IMG/VR virus record: IMGVR_UViG_3300019135_000049
Location: 1 to 32,725 of that record
DNA: 32,725 nt
Direction: 5' to 3' (one strand)
Source of the DNA: a virus
Under the pieces are notes generated by a model. The model was not told where the DNA came from. It was given only the letters and a program-made list of their open reading frames with translations, and searched no databases. Below are positions 29,892 through 32,725 of the stretch, in pieces (position 1 is the stretch's first letter; the number at the start of each line of letters is the position of its first letter). The translations under genes and the position numbers were made by a program.

Positions 29892-30083
29892 TTACATTTC
29901 CCCTTCTTTTAATCGTTCCTCGATAATATTAAGCAACTTGTCAATGTACTCAAGATAATATGGGTATACATCATCGTCTTTATCTTTCAAACTAAATACC
30001 GCATCCTTTACTTCTTCAATCAGATGATCAGTTCCATTCTTCTTTTGTATCTCAACAGCAACATCCACGATTGTTTTTTCCAT
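29892..30083 (-). CDS. Small acidic hypothetical protein, 63 aa
   Basis: MEKTIVDVAVEIQKKNGTDH, then EEVKDAVFSLKDKDDDVYPY and YIDKLLNIIEERLKEGEM; helical and acidic. The ATG at 30083 is preceded by GGGGG 8 nt away, better than the upstream GTG. Probably first gene of the transcript leading to the Xre gene and helicase. Not recognised. Confidence 0.6.
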   Translation of the reverse strand: MEKTIVDVAVEIQKKNGTDHLIEEVKDAVFSLKDKDDDVYPYYLEYIDKLLNIIEERLKEGEM

Positions 30084-30119
30084 TTTCACTACCCCCTTTC
30101 AATTTTTAAAAATTTATTG

Positions 30120-30148
30120 TTGACACCTTCACTTAACTAGTTTAATAT
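30120..30148 (+). promoter_or_regulatory. Plus-strand SigA promoter
   Basis: TTGACA and TAATAT with a 17-nt spacer, one base from consensus at each box's end. No plus-strand gene follows, only the terminator at 30251. Confidence 0.65.
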
Positions 30149-30154
30149 ATAGTT

Positions 30155-30279
30155 AGGTTAAAATATAAAATGGGATAATTATGCGTTTGTGAAGACATCA
30201 AACTTATATTAACATATTTTTCTATTAAATGTCAAAGAATTATGGGGTTAAAGGATACGTTTAAAACGTGTCTTTTTTA
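30155..30279 (+). ncRNA. Candidate small RNA of about 125 nt
   Basis: Begins about 7 nt after the -10 box and ends in a strong intrinsic terminator. It contains only ORFs of one to a few codons. It is antisense to the 5' region ahead of the gene at 30083 and to the stop of the gene at 30277, so it could act as a counter-transcript regulating the replication operon. Confidence 0.5.
30251..30279 (+). terminator. Intrinsic terminator (plus strand)
   Basis: GGATACGTT/AACGTGTC stem with a 3-nt loop and one T-G pair, extended by A-T pairs, then TTTTTT, A, TTTTTT. There is no U-tract in the minus direction. Confidence 0.7.
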
Positions 30280-31173
30280 TTTTTTAACCAATCGTAATTT
30301 AGGTCTCATACGCTCTAATTTCACTAGCTGCAAATATTCATCATATGTTGCTTTGTAAATGGGTAATTTTCTTTCAAAAATTTCATCAATCTTATCCAAC
30401 ATTCGTTTCCGCAATTCAGGATCACGGTCTTTTGCTTGCATCAGCGAGTCAAATATCATTTCTCCGAACGTGTCATTGTAATCATCTTCAATCTTGTCAA
30501 CAAATACGGCATCAAGAAATGTATTACGGTCAATGCGCTCTGGAAGATTGCGAATAGTTTCTTGACTGCGCTTTGAACGGTCAAGCGTTAAAAGGCTTAA
30601 GAATTCGTTCTTTGAAATCGTTGCATCGCCGATGAACATGTATTCGAGATACTTACGAAAGTCGATTGTACCTTGTTCAATCGTTAATGCATCAAGCGCA
30701 TGATGATGAAGATCATATAGTGTTTCTAGTGCTTGCATAGTACGTTTGTTTTGTTTCGGCTTTGCTTTGATACATTCGACAAGTGTTTTTAATTCACTAA
30801 GATCGTCAATCAACTTCGCTCGCAATCGTTTAAATTGTCTATGTAGCTTCTTGTATTGCGACCAAATCCGTTTTAAATACACAACAACGTTGAAGATTGA
30901 GTATGAATCGGCATTTTCAGCATAGTATCGAACCATATGCCATTTCTCTTCTCGACCATGCACCACCATTTCCAACATTTCCTCGAATGCTTCCGATGAC
31001 ATTTCCTTTTTGTTCATTAAAAGAAGGTATGTCATAATTTTTTCGTATATCGTTTGCTCATACATGAGAATATCTCTGTTTGCACTCATGACATGCTGAT
31101 GAAAATTAGTAATGTCCTGTTTAATTTTTGATTCGATTATATATAGTTCATTTTTCAATTGAATTGCGTTCAT
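30277..31173 (-). CDS. Large hypothetical helical protein, 298 aa
   Basis: MNAIQLKNELYIIESKIKQD and nearly all-helical sequence to the end: YEQTIYEKIMTYLLLMNKKE, RIWSQYKKLHRQFKRLRAKL, FGEMIFDSLMQAKDRDPELR. No catalytic motif visible. ATG 31173 has AAGGGGG seven bases upstream; the longer ORF starting at 31233 would overlap the previous gene. Possibly a structural or replication-associated factor, co-transcribed with the 284-residue gene. Unknown. Confidence 0.65.
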   Translation of the reverse strand: MNAIQLKNELYIIESKIKQDITNFHQHVMSANRDILMYEQTIYEKIMTYLLLMNKKEMSSEAFEEMLEMVVHGREEKWHMVRYYAENADSYSIFNVVVYLKRIWSQYKKLHRQFKRLRAKLIDDLSELKTLVECIKAKPKQNKRTMQALETLYDLHHHALDALTIEQGTIDFRKYLEYMFIGDATISKNEFLSLLTLDRSKRSQETIRNLPERIDRNTFLDAVFVDKIEDDYNDTFGEMIFDSLMQAKDRDPELRKRMLDKIDEIFERKLPIYKATYDEYLQLVKLERMRPKLRLVKK

Positions 31174-31189
31174 TTGCATTCCCCCTTGA

Positions 31190-32044
31190 TTAATAGTTTT
31201 CCTTCTTAACACGTTGAGGATGCTCCTCTTCATACAATTCTTTCATTGTTTTCCCTACATATTTTTCGAGTAATTTAACTGATTCTTGATAGTTTAGATT
31301 TGTTTTTACTGTTTTCTCTTTTGTAATCTCGTCAATAACGCCAAGATACTTTAAACCGTCAATCTCATTGCTAAATGCTGGTTGATGAAATGTAAAACCC
31401 TCGATCTCATACATGATGAAGTATACTTCTTTTTCAACATATTCAATATCGTATCTTTCTCTTTCTAAGTGAAATTCAACAAAATCATCTAATTTTTCAT
31501 ATTCACATGCCCCTGTATTAAAATACTCTCCTTTTAACTCCTCAATTTGGTTCTCAATTTCTTCTTCCGTCAATGGAATTGCTACTTTTTCTTTGACAAT
31601 CTGTTTTTGAACATGATACCCAACTACATTCACGTAACCATCATCAATTAATTTATTTATGACTGCATTTTTAAGTGCGTAATGTTTTAATTCTCTCGTT
31701 TTGCATGATTGAGTTGTTGAGTGATCTCTTCTTTTATAAGCTGTTCTTTTTGCATCTCTACTCGCTTTTGCGGATTTGTTAATTTGATATAGTGCTTCAG
31801 CAAGATTCTGTTTTGTTATTTCTACTTCTTTAACTTTCTTTCTTTTTAACGGTGTACAATTTTTAATATGATACAAACAATAGATTCTTGATCCATAAGG
31901 TGTCCTCATTGAAATTGTCGCATCATACATACCTTCATCTTGAGGTTTATATCCTTCTTTTTTCCATTGTGTTTTAGTTTTCAATTCGGCAGGAACACTT
32001 TCCCATTTTGTAAAATGTTGTTTTTCTGATGTTACTGTTATCAC
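31190..32044 (-). CDS. Hypothetical protein, 284 aa
   Basis: GTG start at 32044 with GGGGG seven bases upstream. The N-terminal third is basic with two Cys (SRIYCLYHIKNCTPLKRKKV), then a Lys/Arg-rich stretch (KSAKASRDAKRTAYKRRDHS) suited to nucleic acid binding. The C-terminal half is acidic (LTEEEIENQIEELKGEYF, EYEKLDDFVEFHLERERYD). Not recognised. It lies between a regulator and the 298-residue gene, so may belong to an early replication operon. Confidence 0.65.
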   Translation of the reverse strand: MITVTSEKQHFTKWESVPAELKTKTQWKKEGYKPQDEGMYDATISMRTPYGSRIYCLYHIKNCTPLKRKKVKEVEITKQNLAEALYQINKSAKASRDAKRTAYKRRDHSTTQSCKTRELKHYALKNAVINKLIDDGYVNVVGYHVQKQIVKEKVAIPLTEEEIENQIEELKGEYFNTGACEYEKLDDFVEFHLERERYDIEYVEKEVYFIMYEIEGFTFHQPAFSNEIDGLKYLGVIDEITKEKTVKTNLNYQESVKLLEKYVGKTMKELYEEEHPQRVKKENY

Positions 32045-32047
32045 CTT

Positions 32048-32101
32048 TCATCCCCCTATTTTCTTATTTTTATTAGTAAAAAGCGCATATGCACCTACAA
32101 T
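32048..32101 (-). CDS. Possible 17-aa ORF behind a perfect ribosome site
   Basis: AAGGAGGTGATG lies at 32104-32115, but its ATG is followed at once by TAA. At the ideal 7-nt distance stands ATT, which opens IVGAYALFTNKNKKIGG, ending 4 nt before the next start. Either a rare ATT start, a start-stop regulatory site, or a leader remnant. Confidence 0.25.
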   Translation of the reverse strand: MVGAYALFTNKNKKIGG

Positions 32102-32200
32102 TACATCACCTCCTTAAATATTTGGTAATTATTTCTCCTTGTTTCTATCATTTGCTGAGTTATCTTTTAGTTGTCAAGGAGCGAAACGAGTTAATCGAAA

Positions 32201-32725
32201 TTATGAATATTTTCCGGTAAGGTTTTCTAATTCATCGATAAATTTTTTGTTGCTCTCAAGCATAATATCAACTAGATCCCAGAGAATACTTATTTCTCTT
32301 TCACTTTCACTTTCCAGGATAAAATTTAATACATTTTGAATTAAACTCATTTTAAACCTCATATCCGCCTCTGACTCGGATTTTAATATTACTTTTTTGT
32401 ACAAGTTTAATATCAATTCATTCATGTCGTTTAAATCAAATATTTGAGAAATAGAACCTCGTTTCTTCTGTAGTAGTTCAATTTGAGCATCGTATTTTCT
32501 TTCGAGATGCATGATGTGAATATCCCGCATCTCTTCTTCTGTTAATTCGAGTTGAAAATACTCTTGTGGAATATCAAAAAGTTTCGACAATTGTTTAAGT
32601 CTTGCATCTGGTATTTTTTTCTTCTTAATCCAATCATAAACACTTTGCCTTCTTATACCAAGTTCATCGGCTAATTGATTTGGATTACTATTAAAAATTT
32701 CTAAAATAAACTCTAAACCAAACAT
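32201..32725 (-). CDS. Xre-type regulator with C-terminal domain (possible repressor)
   Basis: 174 residues. HTH at about 5-45: EIFNSNPNQLADELGIRRQS, then VYDWIKKKKIPDARLKQLSK. It is followed by an acidic helical linker and a C-terminal helical region (KMSLIQNVLNFILESESERE) that may oligomerise. It is larger than the other Xre proteins of the window and is the best candidate for a main lysogeny repressor, but lacks a LexA-type peptidase motif. The ATG is the last codon of the window, so the ribosome site is not seen and an earlier start is possible. Confidence 0.75.
   Translation of the reverse strand: MFGLEFILEIFNSNPNQLADELGIRRQSVYDWIKKKKIPDARLKQLSKLFDIPQEYFQLELTEEEMRDIHIMHLERKYDAQIELLQKKRGSISQIFDLNDMNELILNLYKKVILKSESEADMRFKMSLIQNVLNFILESESEREISILWDLVDIMLESNKKFIDELENLTGKYS

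Noticed and set aside
1-32725. CRISPR arrays, rRNA genes and full insertion sequences
   Set aside because: No regularly spaced repeat-spacer arrays, rRNA-like sequence or transposase ORF was seen.

Overview
This 32.7 kb AT-rich window looks like a phage-plasmid (extrachromosomal prophage) or a remnant of one from a low-GC Gram-positive host. Bacillus, probably the B. cereus group, is the best guess. The reasons are strong AGGAGG-type ribosome sites, an AbrB-like regulator, many small Xre regulators, and a terminase small subunit and head genes of the type found in Bacillus siphophages. Almost everything is on the minus strand. The exceptions are two small Xre genes, a surface nuclease, a probable small RNA and two mini-ORFs.

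Layout, left to right. (1) 1-6.0 kb, maintenance module: a large serine recombinase, small ORFs, an Xre regulator, a replication-relaxation protein, an FtsK/TcpA-type DNA translocase with a small membrane protein, and a ParM/ParR partition pair with repeats at both ends. (2) 6.2-8.1 kb: an Xre gene, an AbrB-like gene and a secreted, membrane-anchored staphylococcal-type nuclease with its own promoter and terminator. (3) 8.4-20.1 kb, morphogenesis module read right to left: small terminase, a catalytic-domain-only tyrosine recombinase, large terminase, portal, MuF protein, scaffold, capsid, connectors, tail tube, frameshifted tail chaperones and tape measure. It then stops. No distal tail protein, baseplate, receptor-binding protein, holin or endolysin is visible anywhere in the window. 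(4) 20.2-26.7 kb, accessory and control region: a string of very small genes, some apparently frameshifted at homopolymers, an HExxH protein, an HNH nuclease, a tRNA-Ile(UAU), an Xre gene and a sigma-like protein. (5) 26.8-32.7 kb, replication module: a repeat-rich candidate origin next to a helicase-like replication protein, two more Xre-type regulators, two larger proteins of unknown function and a probable plus-strand small RNA.

How it fits together (inference): the helicase-like protein and the adjacent repeats would replicate the element as a plasmid. ParM/ParR would segregate it, and the FtsK-like and recombinase proteins would resolve or move it. The Xre and AbrB-type regulators would control lysogeny. 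The sigma-like protein could switch on the head and tail genes. The missing tail tip and lysis genes mean that the element is defective, depends on a helper, or keeps those genes outside this window. Both window ends fall exactly on gene boundaries, so the true ends of the element are not visible.
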